NCBI RefSeq assembly: GCF_004684245.1
Contig: NZ_CP038452.1
Span: forward strand, 310,001-374,000
From: Thermus caldilimi
Lineage (GTDB): Bacteria > Deinococcota > Deinococci > Deinococcales > Thermaceae
Direction of reading: 5' to 3'
DNA length: 64,000 nucleotides
The stretch's first letter is position 1, and every line of letters begins with the position of its first letter. Below, piece by piece: positions 54,293 to 63,140 of this stretch. The notes under the pieces are model-generated. The model was not told where the DNA came from and made no database searches. It saw nothing but the letters and a program-made list of their open reading frames with translations. The translations under genes and the position numbers were made by a program.

Positions 54293-55338
54293 GGTGGGAG
54301 CTGGATCCTAGCCCAAGCCCCTGGAAGGTGTTCTTGGCCTATAGCCTGGTCGTGGCCCTGGCCTTGTTGCTTTTAGGCCTTCTTTTCCTCCTCTATGGGG
54401 TATCCCCGCTAAAGGCCTACGGGCTTCTTCTCTCCCCTCTGGGGGATTCCTTGGGCCTGGCCGAGGTAGGGCGGCGCACCATCCCCCTCCTCCTTATCGG
54501 GGCAGGCTTGGCCCTGGCCTTTAGGGTAGGGTTTTTCAACATCGGGGCGGAGGGGCAGCTTCTCATGGGGGCGGTGGGAGGAGGCTACGTGGCCCTTTTC
54601 CTGCCTCCCGGACCCTGGACCCTGCCCCTCATGTTCCTTTTGGGGGGCGGTCTGGGGGCGGTTTGGAGTGGGCTTGCCGCCTGGCTTCGGGTGCGCTTTG
54701 GGGCCAACGAGATCCTAACCACCCTCATGCAGAACTACCTGGTCTACTACCTGGTGGTCTACCTGGTGGCGGGACCCTGGAAGGGGCAGATGGTCTTTGG
54801 CTTCCTCTACACGGACCGGTTTCCCCCGGAGGCCCAGCTTCCCCGCCTGGGGGATACCCTGGTGCACTGGCCCACCCTGCTTCTTGGGATTGCGGCGGCC
54901 TTGGGGCTTCAGCTCCTGCTCTTCCGCACCCCCTTGGGCTTTGAATGGCGCATCCTGGGGGAAAACCCGGAGGCTGCCCGGTACCTGGGCCTTAAGGGGG
55001 GCAGGCTGATCCTCTTGGCGGCGCTTCTTTCCGGTTTCCTTGCGGGCCTGGCGGGGGTGGGGGAGGTGGCGGGCATCCACCTGAGGCTTTTGGAGCCCGC
55101 CCAGATCTCCCTGGGGTACGGCTTCACCGCCATCCTGGTGGCCTGGCTGGCCCGGGGAAGGCCCCTTTGGGCGCTCTTTACCGCCCCCCTTCTCGGCCTC
55201 ATCCTGGCCGGGGGGGATGCCTTGAAGCTTGCCCTTTCCATGCCCTTTCGGGTGGTGGACGTGGTGGCGGGGCTTTTGCTCCTCAGCCTCATCGGAGCCG
55301 AGGCCTTGAGCCAACGTCGCTTGGTCTGGAGGCGCTGA
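54289..55338 (+). CDS. BMP-type nucleoside ABC transporter, permease 1
   Basis: The 349-residue protein has about nine or ten membrane helices and resembles the NupP/YufP class of permeases, with the conserved GAEGQLLMGA and LRVRFGANEILTTLMQNY segments. It pairs with the next gene to form the membrane channel. It overlaps the ATPase gene (ATGA) and the second permease by one base. Confidence 0.88.
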   Translation: MRWELDPSPSPWKVFLAYSLVVALALLLLGLLFLLYGVSPLKAYGLLLSPLGDSLGLAEVGRRTIPLLLIGAGLALAFRVGFFNIGAEGQLLMGAVGGGYVALFLPPGPWTLPLMFLLGGGLGAVWSGLAAWLRVRFGANEILTTLMQNYLVYYLVVYLVAGPWKGQMVFGFLYTDRFPPEAQLPRLGDTLVHWPTLLLGIAAALGLQLLLFRTPLGFEWRILGENPEAARYLGLKGGRLILLAALLSGFLAGLAGVGEVAGIHLRLLEPAQISLGYGFTAILVAWLARGRPLWALFTAPLLGLILAGGDALKLALSMPFRVVDVVAGLLLLSLIGAEALSQRRLVWRR

Positions 55339-56171
55339 TGGAAGAGGCTCTGGTGCGCGCGGTACTTTTCGGGACGCCCATACTCTTGGCCTCCCTGGGG
55401 GCCCTTCTTTCCGAGCGGGGAGGGGTGGTGAACCTGGGGGTGGAGGGCATGATGGCGCTTTCTGCCCTGGCCGCCTTTGCCGCGGCCCTCGAGGCCGGGC
55501 CGGTTTGGGGGGTTCTTTGCGGGGTTGGGGTGGGTTCCTTGCTGGGCCTTTTCCTGGGCGTCTTCGCCGTGTTTCTCCGGGCCAACCAGTTCGTGGCGGG
55601 GCTTGCCCTGGCCGCCTTGGGCCTTGGGGCCTCGGGGCTGTTGGGGAAGCGGTACGAGGGAACCCCCTTGCCCGACCCCCTGCCGGAAGGGGTGTTGGCC
55701 GGGCTGGCTTTGATCCTGGCCCTGGGCCTCCACCTCCTCCTTTCCCGCACCCGCTATGGCCTTTACCTGAGGAGCGTGGGGGAGAACCCCAAGGCGGCGG
55801 ATCTCTTCGGGGTGAGCGTGGACGGGGTGCGGTACCTGGCCTTGGCCCTGGGGGGCGGGATGATCGGCCTGGCTGGGGCCTACCTTTCCCTGGCCTACCG
55901 CCCCTCCTGGACGGACGGCATGACCTCGGGGCTGGGCTGGGTGGCCATCGCCCTCGTGATCCTGGCGGGCTGGCAGCCTTTAAGGGCGGTGCTGGGGGCT
56001 TACTTTTTTGGCCTCCTGTTCTTCCTGCAGTTCCGTTTGCAGGGCAGTGTACCTATACCGTCCGAGGCCTTTGCCGCCATGCCCTACCTTTTGGTTATCC
56101 TGGTCCTGGCCCTCTCGGGCCGCGCCCGGGCCCCCAAGGCCCTGGGCCAGCCCTTTGACCGGGGGAGGTGA
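55338..56171 (+). CDS. BMP-type nucleoside ABC transporter, permease 2
   Basis: The 277-residue permease has about eight helices and the matching segments LLSERGGVVNLGVEGMMAL and LRANQFVAGLALAALG of the NupQ/YufQ group. The frame extends upstream, but the ATG at 55338 overlaps the permease-1 stop as TGATG. It lies three bases before the binding protein. Confidence 0.88.
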   Translation: MEEALVRAVLFGTPILLASLGALLSERGGVVNLGVEGMMALSALAAFAAALEAGPVWGVLCGVGVGSLLGLFLGVFAVFLRANQFVAGLALAALGLGASGLLGKRYEGTPLPDPLPEGVLAGLALILALGLHLLLSRTRYGLYLRSVGENPKAADLFGVSVDGVRYLALALGGGMIGLAGAYLSLAYRPSWTDGMTSGLGWVAIALVILAGWQPLRAVLGAYFFGLLFFLQFRLQGSVPIPSEAFAAMPYLLVILVLALSGRARAPKALGQPFDRGR

Positions 56172-56174
56172 AGG

Positions 56175-57314
56175 ATGAGGAGGATTCTGGGTTTGCTGCT
56201 ATTGGCGTTGGGGTTGGTGTGGGCCCAAGGGGATAAGCTCAAGGCCTGCTTTATCTACGTGGGGCCCATCGGGGATGCGGGTTGGACCTACGCCCACGAT
56301 CAAGGGCGGAAGAAGGCGGAGGCCGCCCTTCCCTGGCTGGAAACCCGGTATGTGGAAAGCGTGCCCGAGGCCCAGGCCCTTCCGGTCATCGACCGGTTAG
56401 TGAAGGAGGGGTGCCAGGTGATCTTCGCCACCAGCTTCGGGTACATGGAGGCGGTCCTCGAGGGGGCAAAGAAGTATCCGAACGTCATCTTTGCCCACGC
56501 CACCGGGATCAAGCGGGCTCCCAATGTGGCCACCTACATGGCGGACTTCTACCAGGTCTATTACCTGAACGGCCTGGCTGCCGGGGCCCTTTCCAAGACG
56601 GGCAAGGTGGGGTATGTGGCCGCCTTCCCCATCCCTGAGGTGAAGCGCCACATCAACGCCTTCACCCTGGGGGTTAGGGCGGTGAACCCCAAGGCCCAGG
56701 TGCTGGTGCGCTGGATCAACGCCTGGTACGACCCGGCCAAGGCCCGAGAGGCCACGGAGGCCCTTCTGGCCCAAGGGGCGGACGTCTTTGCCTTCACCGA
56801 GGACACCCCCACGGTGATCCAGACGGCGGCCAAGAAGGGGGCCTACTCCTTCGGCCACTACACCCCCATGCTGAAGTTCGCTCCCGACCACGTGGTCTCC
56901 GGCCAGATCGTCCACTGGGAGGTGATCTACATTGACTTCCTCAAGAAGGTGAAGGAGGGGGTCTACACCGCCAAGAACCTGGAGAATGTGGATTACTTCT
57001 GGCTCCTGCAGCACAAGGCGGTGGAGATGGGGGCGGACTACGGGGTGCCCATAAACCCCAAGCACGTGCCCCTGTTGCAGAAGGCAGAGATGACGGTGGG
57101 CGGGAAGAAGGTGAGCGTCTACGACCGCATCATGGCCCTTCTGAAGGATATGCAGAGCCCCAAGCCCACCTTTGACCCCTTCACGGGTCCCATCCAGGAC
57201 CGGAAGGGGGTGTTGCGAATCCCGGCGGGGAAAAAGGCCACCCTCCAGGAGCTCCTCACCATGGAGTGGGCGGCGCCGGGGGTGGTGGGGGACTGGCCCG
57301 GAGAGCCCAAATAG
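56175..57314 (+). CDS. BMP-family substrate-binding protein of the nucleoside transporter
   Basis: The 379-residue protein has a signal peptide (LGLLLLALGLVWAQG) and no lipobox, so it is probably a soluble periplasmic or released protein and not a lipoprotein. The Bmp/PnrA fold is seen in YVGPIGDAGWTYAHDQGRKKAE, VIFATSFGYMEAV, GYVAAFPIPEVKRHINAF and FTEDTPTVIQTA. Relatives bind purine nucleosides; here the ligand is inferred. A terminator follows. Confidence 0.88.
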   Translation: MRRILGLLLLALGLVWAQGDKLKACFIYVGPIGDAGWTYAHDQGRKKAEAALPWLETRYVESVPEAQALPVIDRLVKEGCQVIFATSFGYMEAVLEGAKKYPNVIFAHATGIKRAPNVATYMADFYQVYYLNGLAAGALSKTGKVGYVAAFPIPEVKRHINAFTLGVRAVNPKAQVLVRWINAWYDPAKAREATEALLAQGADVFAFTEDTPTVIQTAAKKGAYSFGHYTPMLKFAPDHVVSGQIVHWEVIYIDFLKKVKEGVYTAKNLENVDYFWLLQHKAVEMGADYGVPINPKHVPLLQKAEMTVGGKKVSVYDRIMALLKDMQSPKPTFDPFTGPIQDRKGVLRIPAGKKATLQELLTMEWAAPGVVGDWPGEPK

Positions 57315-57328
57315 AACCCGAAGGTTTG

Positions 57329-57359
57329 GGGCCAGGGAGGTTCTCCCTGGCCCAGTTTT
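57329..57359 (+). terminator. Terminator of the nucleoside ABC operon
   Basis: GGGCCAGGGAG and CTCCCTGGCCC form a perfect 11-bp stem with a GTT loop, followed by AGTTTTC. Confidence 0.75.
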
Positions 57360-57472
57360 CATCCCCCCTGGCTTTTAAGCGAACCGCTTCGCCGGGTATC
57401 GCGCCCTGTAGCCACTCCAGCATGGCCCCGGTGAAGGGTTTTCTGAACCCCTTGCCCTGGGGCAGGAGGGCG

Positions 57473-58771
57473 CTAGAGCGCCTGGAAGACCTCCTCGAGG
57501 ATCTCCAGACCCAGGGCCGCCTCCTGTTCCGTGAGGATGAGGGGCGGGGCGATGCGGAGGGCGGAAGGCCCGGCGGGGAGGAGGAGAAGCCCCTTCTTGA
57601 AGGCCAGCTCCACCGCCTTGTCCCTGAGGTCGGGCCGCTCCTCCGTTGGGGTGCCGAAGTCCAGGCCGATCATGAGCCCCCTCCCCCGCACATCCCCCAG
57701 GAAGGGGAAGCGGCCCTGCATGGCCTTGAGCTCCCTGAGGAGGTAGGCCCCCACCTGCCTGGCGTTTTCCATGAGACCCGCCTCCAGGAGGTCCAAGGTG
57801 GCGTGGGCGGCGGCGGCGGCCACCGCCTGGCCGCCAAAGGTGGTGCCGTGGGCCCCGGGGCGCCAGCTTGCGAGTTCCTCCCGGAAAAGAAGGGCGCTCA
57901 GGGGGTAGCCGGAGGCCAGGCCCTTGGCCAGGACGTAGACGTCCGCCTTGACCCCCTCGTGCTCGAGGGCGAGGAAGAGCCCGGTGCGGCCAGCGCCCGA
58001 CTGCACCTCATCCGCCACCAGGAGGATGCCGTAGCGTTCCAGAAGAGCCTTGAGCTCGGGGATGAAGCCCGGCGGAGGCACCAAATATCCCCCTTCGCCC
58101 TGGATGGGCTCCAGGAAGAAGGCGGCCACCTCCTCCGGGGGCACCACGGTGCGGAAAAGGTGCTCCAGGTGTTCCAGCACCGCTTTCCCCACCTCTTCCG
58201 GCCTTGCCCCCAGGGGGGGGCGGAAGGGATTGGGGAAGGGGACGTGGACCACCCCGGGAAGGAGAGGGGAGAAGCCCTTGCGGTAGGCGCTTTTGCTGGC
58301 GGTGAGGGAGAGGGCGCCCAGGCTCCTGCCGTGGAAGGCCCCGGTAAAGGCCAGGAGGTAAGGCCTTCCCGTGTGGTGGCGCACCAGCTTGATGGCGGCC
58401 TCGATCCCCTCGGTGCCGGAGTTGCCGAAGAAGACCCGGTAGCCTCCGCCGAGCCTCCCCACCAGCCTTTCCGCCAGGGAAAGGGTGGGCTCGTGGGTGA
58501 AGTCGGAAAAGCACACGTGGGCGAAGCGCTCCGCCTGGGCCCGCACGGCTTCCAGCACCCTGGGGTGGGCGTAGCCGGTGGTGTTGACCGCTATCCCCGC
58601 CATGAAGTCCAGGAAGATGTTCCCGTCCACGTCCTCCAGGAACACGCCCTGCCCCCGGGCGGGGACAAAGGGGTAGGGGCGGATGTAGGAAGGGGAGAGG
58701 ACCTCCTGACCCCTTTCCAGGAGGGCCTTGGCCTTGGGACCGGGAAGCGGAGTGTGGATGCTGGGTTTCAT
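57473..58771 (-). CDS. Class III (ornithine/GABA-type) aminotransferase
   Basis: The 432-residue PLP enzyme has the class III signature: GNSGTEGIEAAIKLVRHHTG, FHGRSLGALSLTASK, EPIQGEGGYLVPP, LLVADEVQSGAGRTG and the PLP lysine in VLAKGLASGYPLSA. Close relatives act on 4-aminobutyrate, acetylornithine or similar omega-amino acids; the substrate is not decided. The start is at MKPSIHTPL (58771) with TAGACT eight bases upstream. Confidence 0.87.
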   Translation of the reverse strand: MKPSIHTPLPGPKAKALLERGQEVLSPSYIRPYPFVPARGQGVFLEDVDGNIFLDFMAGIAVNTTGYAHPRVLEAVRAQAERFAHVCFSDFTHEPTLSLAERLVGRLGGGYRVFFGNSGTEGIEAAIKLVRHHTGRPYLLAFTGAFHGRSLGALSLTASKSAYRKGFSPLLPGVVHVPFPNPFRPPLGARPEEVGKAVLEHLEHLFRTVVPPEEVAAFFLEPIQGEGGYLVPPPGFIPELKALLERYGILLVADEVQSGAGRTGLFLALEHEGVKADVYVLAKGLASGYPLSALLFREELASWRPGAHGTTFGGQAVAAAAAHATLDLLEAGLMENARQVGAYLLRELKAMQGRFPFLGDVRGRGLMIGLDFGTPTEERPDLRDKAVELAFKKGLLLLPAGPSALRIAPPLILTEQEAALGLEILEEVFQAL

Positions 58772-58779
58772 ACGGGGCC

Positions 58780-58785
58780 AGTCTA
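58780..58785 (-). promoter_or_regulatory. Candidate -10 hexamer before the aminotransferase
   Basis: On the minus strand TAGACT ends eight bases before the ATG. The sequence GGTAGACTG is the same as that before mglB. No -35 box seen. Confidence 0.4.
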
Positions 58786-58901
58786 CCAAGCCCCTGGCCC
58801 CTTTCCCAGGCGCGTTTTATGCACCCAGATACGGCTTTTTATACCCCTTCCCGCTACATCGTGCCCCACAGGGGTATCCGGGCGAGGGCAGGGTGGGGGT
58901 T

Positions 58902-59450
58902 TTACAGGAGGCCTTCGGCTTCCAGGTGGGGGCGGGCGTAGAAGAGGGTGAGGGCGGTGGAGGCGTCCTGGATCTCCCCGGTCTCCAGGAGGCGGTAGAC
59001 CTCGGGAAGGGGGAGTTCCACGGTTTCCAGAAGCTCCCCGTCCTCGAGGGCCGGCTTGGCCACCACCTCCGCCTGAAGGGCCAGGAAGGGGTGGAAGACC
59101 ACCGCGGTGAAGGAGGGCTGGGGGTGGAAGGGGGGAAGGGGGAAGAACCGCCTGGCCTCGGCGCCCACCTCCTCCAAAAGCTCCCTTTGGGCAGCCTCCA
59201 GGGGGGTTTCCCCGGGATCCACCTTGCCCGCGGGGATCTCCAGGAGGAACTTGCCCGTGGGGTGGCGGTACTGGCGGATGAGGAGGGCGGTGGCCTTGTC
59301 GGTCACGGGAAGGACGAAACTCGCTGCCACCGGCCCCGGGCGGTAGATGTAGGTGAGCTCCTTGCCGGTGTGGGTGCGCAACCTTTCCCGCACCAGCCTT
59401 ACGGGCTCGGAGAGGATTTCTTCCAGCTCGAGGCGCTTCCAGGGGCTCAT
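58902..59450 (-). CDS. Nudix hydrolase, ADP-ribose pyrophosphatase type
   Basis: The 182-residue protein has the Nudix box GKVDPGETPLEAAQRELLEEVGAE (GX5EX7REUXEEXGU), with an N-terminal strand region and a QYRHPTGKFLLEIPAGK segment, as in ADP-ribose pyrophosphatases. It would cleave ADP-ribose or a similar nucleotide sugar to AMP plus ribose-5-phosphate. The start overlaps the yqeY stop as ATGA. Confidence 0.9.
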   Translation of the reverse strand: MSPWKRLELEEILSEPVRLVRERLRTHTGKELTYIYRPGPVAASFVLPVTDKATALLIRQYRHPTGKFLLEIPAGKVDPGETPLEAAQRELLEEVGAEARRFFPLPPFHPQPSFTAVVFHPFLALQAEVVAKPALEDGELLETVELPLPEVYRLLETGEIQDASTALTLFYARPHLEAEGLL

Positions 59451-59833
59451 CTCGCCAAGCGCTCTATGACCCGGCGCACCTTCTCCCCGGGGGCCCTGGG
59501 GCCCAGGGCCTTGGTCACCACCCCGATGGCGGCCAGGGGGGTCTTGAACTGGGACAGGTCTATGTTTTCCCGGATCCAGGCCTCGATCTCCTCCTCGCTC
59601 ATCTCCTTGGGGAGGAAGCGGTCCAGGAACTCCACCTCAAAGGTATTGCCCTGCTCCAGGGCGATCTCGCGCAGGGCCTTGAGCACCTTCACCGCCTCGG
59701 CATCGGGCAGGGGTTTGCCATCCCCTTTTCGGTCCAGCTCCGCCTTCACCACCCGGGCGAAGTCCAGGGTCTTCTGGTCCCGGGCCTTCATGGCCTCCTT
59801 GATGGTTTCCTTGATGGCCTCGTAGATGCTCAT
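59447..59833 (-). CDS. yqeY: GatB/YqeY domain protein
   Basis: The 128-residue protein matches YqeY: MSIYEAIKETIKEAMKARDQ, DAEAVKVLKAL, and FLPKEMSEEEIEAWI. The domain is related to the tail of GatB, which binds tRNA, but the free protein has no settled function. The frame opens at 59893, but the ATG at 59833 after AAGGGGG is the family start. It diverges from purH with a 31-bp gap and TACACT seven bases before its start. Confidence 0.85.
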   Translation of the reverse strand: MSIYEAIKETIKEAMKARDQKTLDFARVVKAELDRKGDGKPLPDAEAVKVLKALREIALEQGNTFEVEFLDRFLPKEMSEEEIEAWIRENIDLSQFKTPLAAIGVVTKALGPRAPGEKVRRVIERLAR

Positions 59834-59864
59834 CCCCCTTAGTGTAGCCGGTAGAATGCACCTT
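59834..59864. promoter_or_regulatory. Divergent minimal promoter region, yqeY/purH
   Basis: The 31-bp gap holds TAGAAT (59852-59857, plus strand), ending seven bases before the purH ATG, and TACACT (59846-59841, minus strand), ending seven bases before the yqeY ATG. Both suit leaderless transcripts; yqeY also has a purine-rich AAGGGGG. Confidence 0.45.
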
Positions 59865-61355
59865 ATGTGGGCGCTTCTTTCCGTTTCCGACAAGAGGGGG
59901 CTCGTGCCCTTCGCCCAGGGGCTTTTAGAGCTGGGTTATAGGCTCTTGGCCACCGGGGGTACCCACAGGGCCTTGGTGGAGGCGGGGCTTCCCGTCACCT
60001 ACATCTCGGACTTCACGGGTTTTCCCGAGGTCCTCGAGGGCCGGGTCAAGACCCTCCACCCCAAGGTGCATGCGGGGCTTCTCGCCCGGCCCGACCAGGA
60101 GGAGGAGCTCAGGGCCCTGGGCTTTGAGCGGATCGGGGTCCTGGCGGTGAACCTCTACCCCTTCCGGGAGACGGTGGCCAGGGGGGCGGATTTCGCCGAG
60201 GCCCTGGAGCAGATCGACATCGGGGGCCCCGCCATGCTACGGGCGGCGGCCAAGAACCACATGGCGGTCCTGCCCGTGTGCGACCCTGAGGACTACCCTC
60301 GGGTGCTTCAGGCCCTCGAGGAAGGCCCTTCCCTTGAGTTCCGCAGGGAGCTTGCCCGCAAGGCCTTCGCCCACACTGCCAGCTACGACGCCGCCATCGC
60401 CGAGTGGCTTGCCGGAGAGAAGTTCCCCCCCGAGAAGTTTTTGGTCCTCAGGCGGGAAAGCCCCTTGCGCTACGGGGAAAACCCGCACCAGGAAGCGGCC
60501 CTTTACCGGGTTTATGGGGAAAAGGGGCCTCTTTTGGAGGCCCGGGTCCTCCAGGGCAAGGCCATGAGCTTCAACAACTACCTGGACGCCGAGGCCGCCT
60601 GGAACCTGGTCTCGGAGTTTGAGGGCCCTGCTTGCGTGGCGATCAAGCACCAGAACCCCTGCGGGGTGGCCTTGGGGGAAGGTCCTTTGGAGGCGTACCG
60701 GAAGGCCTACGAGGCGGACCCGGTTTCCATCTTCGGGGGCATCGTGGCCTTTAACCGGGAGGTGGACGGACCCACGGCGGAGGCCATGAGGGAGGTCTTT
60801 TTGGAGGTGGTCCTGGCCCCGGGCTTCACCCCGGAGGCCCTGGCGGTCTTTTCCCGCAAGAAGAACCTCCGGCTCCTCGAGGTGCCCTTCCCCGCCCAGG
60901 GAGCCTACCTGGACTTGAGGCGCCTTAGGGGTGGGGTGCTTCTCCAGGATGCGGATACCCTGGATCCCATGGAGCCCAAGGTGGTCACGCAAAAGGCCCC
61001 CACCCAGGAGGAGTGGCAGGACCTCCTCTTCGCCTGGAAGGTGGTGAAGCACGTGCGGTCCAACGCCATCGTGGTGGCCAAGGGGGGCCAGACCCTGGGC
61101 ATCGGGGTGGGGCAGACCAACCGCTACGCCTCCGCCAAGCATGCCCTGAAGACCGCCAAGGAGAAGGCCAGGGGGGCGGTATTGGCCTCGGATGCCTTCT
61201 TCCCCTTTGACGACGTGGTGCGCCTGGCGGGGGAGTTTGGCATCAGCGCCATCATCCAGCCCGGGGGAAGCGTACGGGACGAGGATTCCATCCGGGCGGC
61301 GGACGAGCTGGGCATGGCCATGGTGTTCACCGGGGTGCGGCACTTTAAGCACTAG
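59865..61355 (+). CDS. purH: Bifunctional AICAR formyltransferase / IMP cyclohydrolase
   Basis: The 496-residue enzyme has an N-terminal IMP cyclohydrolase (MGS-like) domain, [24 protein letters not shown], and a C-terminal AICAR formyltransferase domain with [23 protein letters not shown] and the [21 protein letters not shown] segment. It carries out the last two steps of IMP synthesis. The frame opens 13 codons upstream; [12 protein letters not shown] is the family start. Confidence 0.95.
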   Translation: MWALLSVSDKRGLVPFAQGLLELGYRLLATGGTHRALVEAGLPVTYISDFTGFPEVLEGRVKTLHPKVHAGLLARPDQEEELRALGFERIGVLAVNLYPFRETVARGADFAEALEQIDIGGPAMLRAAAKNHMAVLPVCDPEDYPRVLQALEEGPSLEFRRELARKAFAHTASYDAAIAEWLAGEKFPPEKFLVLRRESPLRYGENPHQEAALYRVYGEKGPLLEARVLQGKAMSFNNYLDAEAAWNLVSEFEGPACVAIKHQNPCGVALGEGPLEAYRKAYEADPVSIFGGIVAFNREVDGPTAEAMREVFLEVVLAPGFTPEALAVFSRKKNLRLLEVPFPAQGAYLDLRRLRGGVLLQDADTLDPMEPKVVTQKAPTQEEWQDLLFAWKVVKHVRSNAIVVAKGGQTLGIGVGQTNRYASAKHALKTAKEKARGAVLASDAFFPFDDVVRLAGEFGISAIIQPGGSVRDEDSIRAADELGMAMVFTGVRHFKH

Positions 61356-61368
61356 GCGCACATGGGGT

Positions 61369-61620
61369 ATGATGTTGCGTGTGAAAGCCCATGTGCGCTA
61401 CACCATAAGCCTGGATCCTATTCTGGCGCAGTACGTGGAGGAGATGCGCACCCGCCTGGGCCTTACCAGAAGCGAGGTGTTCGCCTTGGCCCTGAAGCGT
61501 TTGAGAGAGGTGGAGCTTGCCCAGGGGTACCGCGCCCTAGCCAAGGATGCTGATTTTCTCCAGGATCCCCTCCTGGACTCCGGCTTGGAGGAAACCCTGG
61601 CAGAGACCTCGTGGAGCTGA
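61369..61620 (+). CDS. RHH-type antitoxin (MazE-like)
   Basis: The 83-residue protein begins M-M-L-R-V-K-A-H-V-R-Y and has a ribbon-helix-helix DNA-binding pattern (VRYTISLDPILAQYVEEM, LGLTRSEVFALALKRL) followed by an acidic tail. It would repress its own operon and neutralise the MazF-like toxin that follows. Start is at the first of two adjacent ATGs, 13 bases past the purH stop. It overlaps the toxin by ten bases. Confidence 0.82.
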   Translation: MMLRVKAHVRYTISLDPILAQYVEEMRTRLGLTRSEVFALALKRLREVELAQGYRALAKDADFLQDPLLDSGLEETLAETSWS

Positions 61621-61952
61621 GAAGGGGCGACATCCTCCTAGTAGACTTTGACCCGGGAAGCCCCGGGGAGGCCGCCAAGGTGAGGCCCGCCATCCTGGTG
61701 ACCAACGATGTGGCCAACGCTTACTCCCCGGTTGTGGTGGTGGTGCCCTTAACTTCCAACATTTCCCGGATTTATCCCTTTGAGCTATTCCTTCCTGCAG
61801 ACCGCACCGGTTTGGACCGGGACAGCAAAGCCCAGGTCCAGCTCATCCGCCATGTTCACCGCAGAAGGGTTAGGGCGCACCTGGGGACGCTTCCTGGGGA
61901 CCTTCTAGAGGCTTTGGACATTCGGATTCGGGAGCATTTGGGTCTTGAGTAA
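61611..61952 (+). CDS. MazF/PemK-type toxin (mRNA endonuclease)
   Basis: The 113-residue protein starts with GTG and has the PemK/MazF fold: LRRGDILLVDFDPGSPGEAAKVRPAILVTND, then VVVVVPLTSN, and DRDSKAQVQLIRHVHRRRV near the end. The Arg in KVRPA and the Thr in PLTS fit the catalytic centre of MazF-type ribonucleases. It cuts mRNA at short sequences unless bound by the antitoxin. It overlaps the antitoxin by ten bases. The recognised sequence is unknown. Confidence 0.88.
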   Translation: MELRRGDILLVDFDPGSPGEAAKVRPAILVTNDVANAYSPVVVVVPLTSNISRIYPFELFLPADRTGLDRDSKAQVQLIRHVHRRRVRAHLGTLPGDLLEALDIRIREHLGLE

Positions 61953-61953
61953 C

Positions 61954-61981
61954 AAAAAAAGGAGCCCGGCAGGGCTCCTTT
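61954..61981. terminator. Bidirectional terminator between mazF and the desaturase gene
   Basis: AAAGGAGCCC and GGGCTCCTTT form a perfect 10-bp stem with a GGCA loop. On the minus strand the seven-A run at 61954-61960 reads as TTTTTTT, an ideal T-run for the desaturase; on the plus strand TTTAAACC follows. Confidence 0.8.
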
Positions 61982-61997
61982 AAACCTAAGGGAGCGC

Positions 61998-63032
61998 TTA
62001 GTAGGCCTTCTTGCCTTGGATTTCCCGCAGGCGCTGGTGGGCCTCCTTAAAGCCCACCAGCTTCCGGCTTTCCTCATCGTAGAGGTGCATGTCAGCGAAG
62101 GCGATTTTGAAGGCATCCTTGAGGGTAACCGTGGGGGCCACCTTCACCAGGTCCACCTCCTCCTGCACCTTGGGCAAGAGGTAGTTGGGGATCTTGGGGG
62201 CCAGGTGGTGGATGTGGTGGAAGCCGATGTTCCCGGTGAGCCACTGGAGCACCTTGGGGAGCTTCAGGTAGGTGCTTCCCTCCATGGCCGCCTTCAGGAA
62301 CTCCCAGCGGGGGTCGTGCTCCCAGTAGACATCCTCAAACTGGTGCTGCACGTAGAAGAGGAAGATGCCGATCATTCCCGCCAGGTACTGGATGGGCAGG
62401 TAGACGAAGAGGAGGGTCTTAACCCCGAAAAAGACCACGATCCCCGCCAGCAAGAGGGCCAGGAAGAGGTTGGTTAAGGCCACGGAGTTGCGCACGGAAG
62501 GCTTGTCCGAGCCGTAGCCCAGAGGAAGCCGGTAGGAGAGCATGAAGACGTAGATGGGCCCCAGGAAGAACATGATCCAGGGGTTCCGGTAAAGGCGGTA
62601 CTTGAGCCTGTCCCAGGGGCTGGCCTTCAGGTACTCTTCCAGGGTCATGGTGTAGATGTCCCCCACCCCCCGCTTGTCCAGGTTGCCGCTGGTGGCGTGG
62701 TGCCGGGCGTGGGATAGCTGCCAGTGGTGGTAGGGAACCAGGGTGAGGACCCCGGTGAAGAAGCCTAGAAGATCGTTGGCCCACTTCCTGGGGAAGAAGG
62801 AGCCGTGGCCGGCGTCGTGCTGCAGGATGAACAGGCGGACCAGGAACAAGGCGGCTGCGAAGTCCAGAAGGAGGGTCAGGGCCAGGGAAACGGAAAGGGC
62901 CTTGTGGGCCAGGTAAAAGAGGAGGAGAAGGGGAAGAAGGGTGTCCGCCACCTGGCGCAGGCTTCTTAGGGTGTCGGGCTTGGCATAGGGTTTGATGAGG
63001 GGGATCCAGTCCTTGGGTTCTACTTTACGCAT
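61998..63032 (-). CDS. Membrane fatty-acid desaturase
   Basis: The 344-residue protein has several membrane helices and the three histidine boxes of the membrane desaturase family: HDAGH, HARHH and HHIHH. They bind two irons that introduce a double bond into fatty acyl chains. It probably tunes membrane fluidity. The GTG at 63038 is in frame, but the GGAGG site fits the ATG at 63032. The start lies 108 bp from a divergent GAF-domain gene. Confidence 0.88.
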   Translation of the reverse strand: MRKVEPKDWIPLIKPYAKPDTLRSLRQVADTLLPLLLLFYLAHKALSVSLALTLLLDFAAALFLVRLFILQHDAGHGSFFPRKWANDLLGFFTGVLTLVPYHHWQLSHARHHATSGNLDKRGVGDIYTMTLEEYLKASPWDRLKYRLYRNPWIMFFLGPIYVFMLSYRLPLGYGSDKPSVRNSVALTNLFLALLLAGIVVFFGVKTLLFVYLPIQYLAGMIGIFLFYVQHQFEDVYWEHDPRWEFLKAAMEGSTYLKLPKVLQWLTGNIGFHHIHHLAPKIPNYLLPKVQEEVDLVKVAPTVTLKDAFKIAFADMHLYDEESRKLVGFKEAHQRLREIQGKKAY

Positions 63033-63040
63033 GCTCACTC

Positions 63041-63057
63041 CTCCCTTTTTTCGGGAG
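63041..63057 (-). promoter_or_regulatory. Small hairpin over the desaturase ribosome site
   Basis: On the minus strand CTCCC and GGGAG pair around GAAAAAA. The second arm is part of the GGGAGGAG ribosome site, so folding would hide it. The stem is only 5 bp, so it would be weak at high growth temperatures. Confidence 0.3.
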
Positions 63058-63140
63058 CGGCTTATGGTACCCCCTTGGCGGATGAGGACCGTGAGGAAAG
63101 GGGAGAATTTTGTCCCTGATAAATGAAGTAATGTATGGTA

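Noticed and set aside
57266-58951. 561-residue plus-strand frame
   Set aside because: Antisense to the class III aminotransferase; no motif and shadow-like composition.
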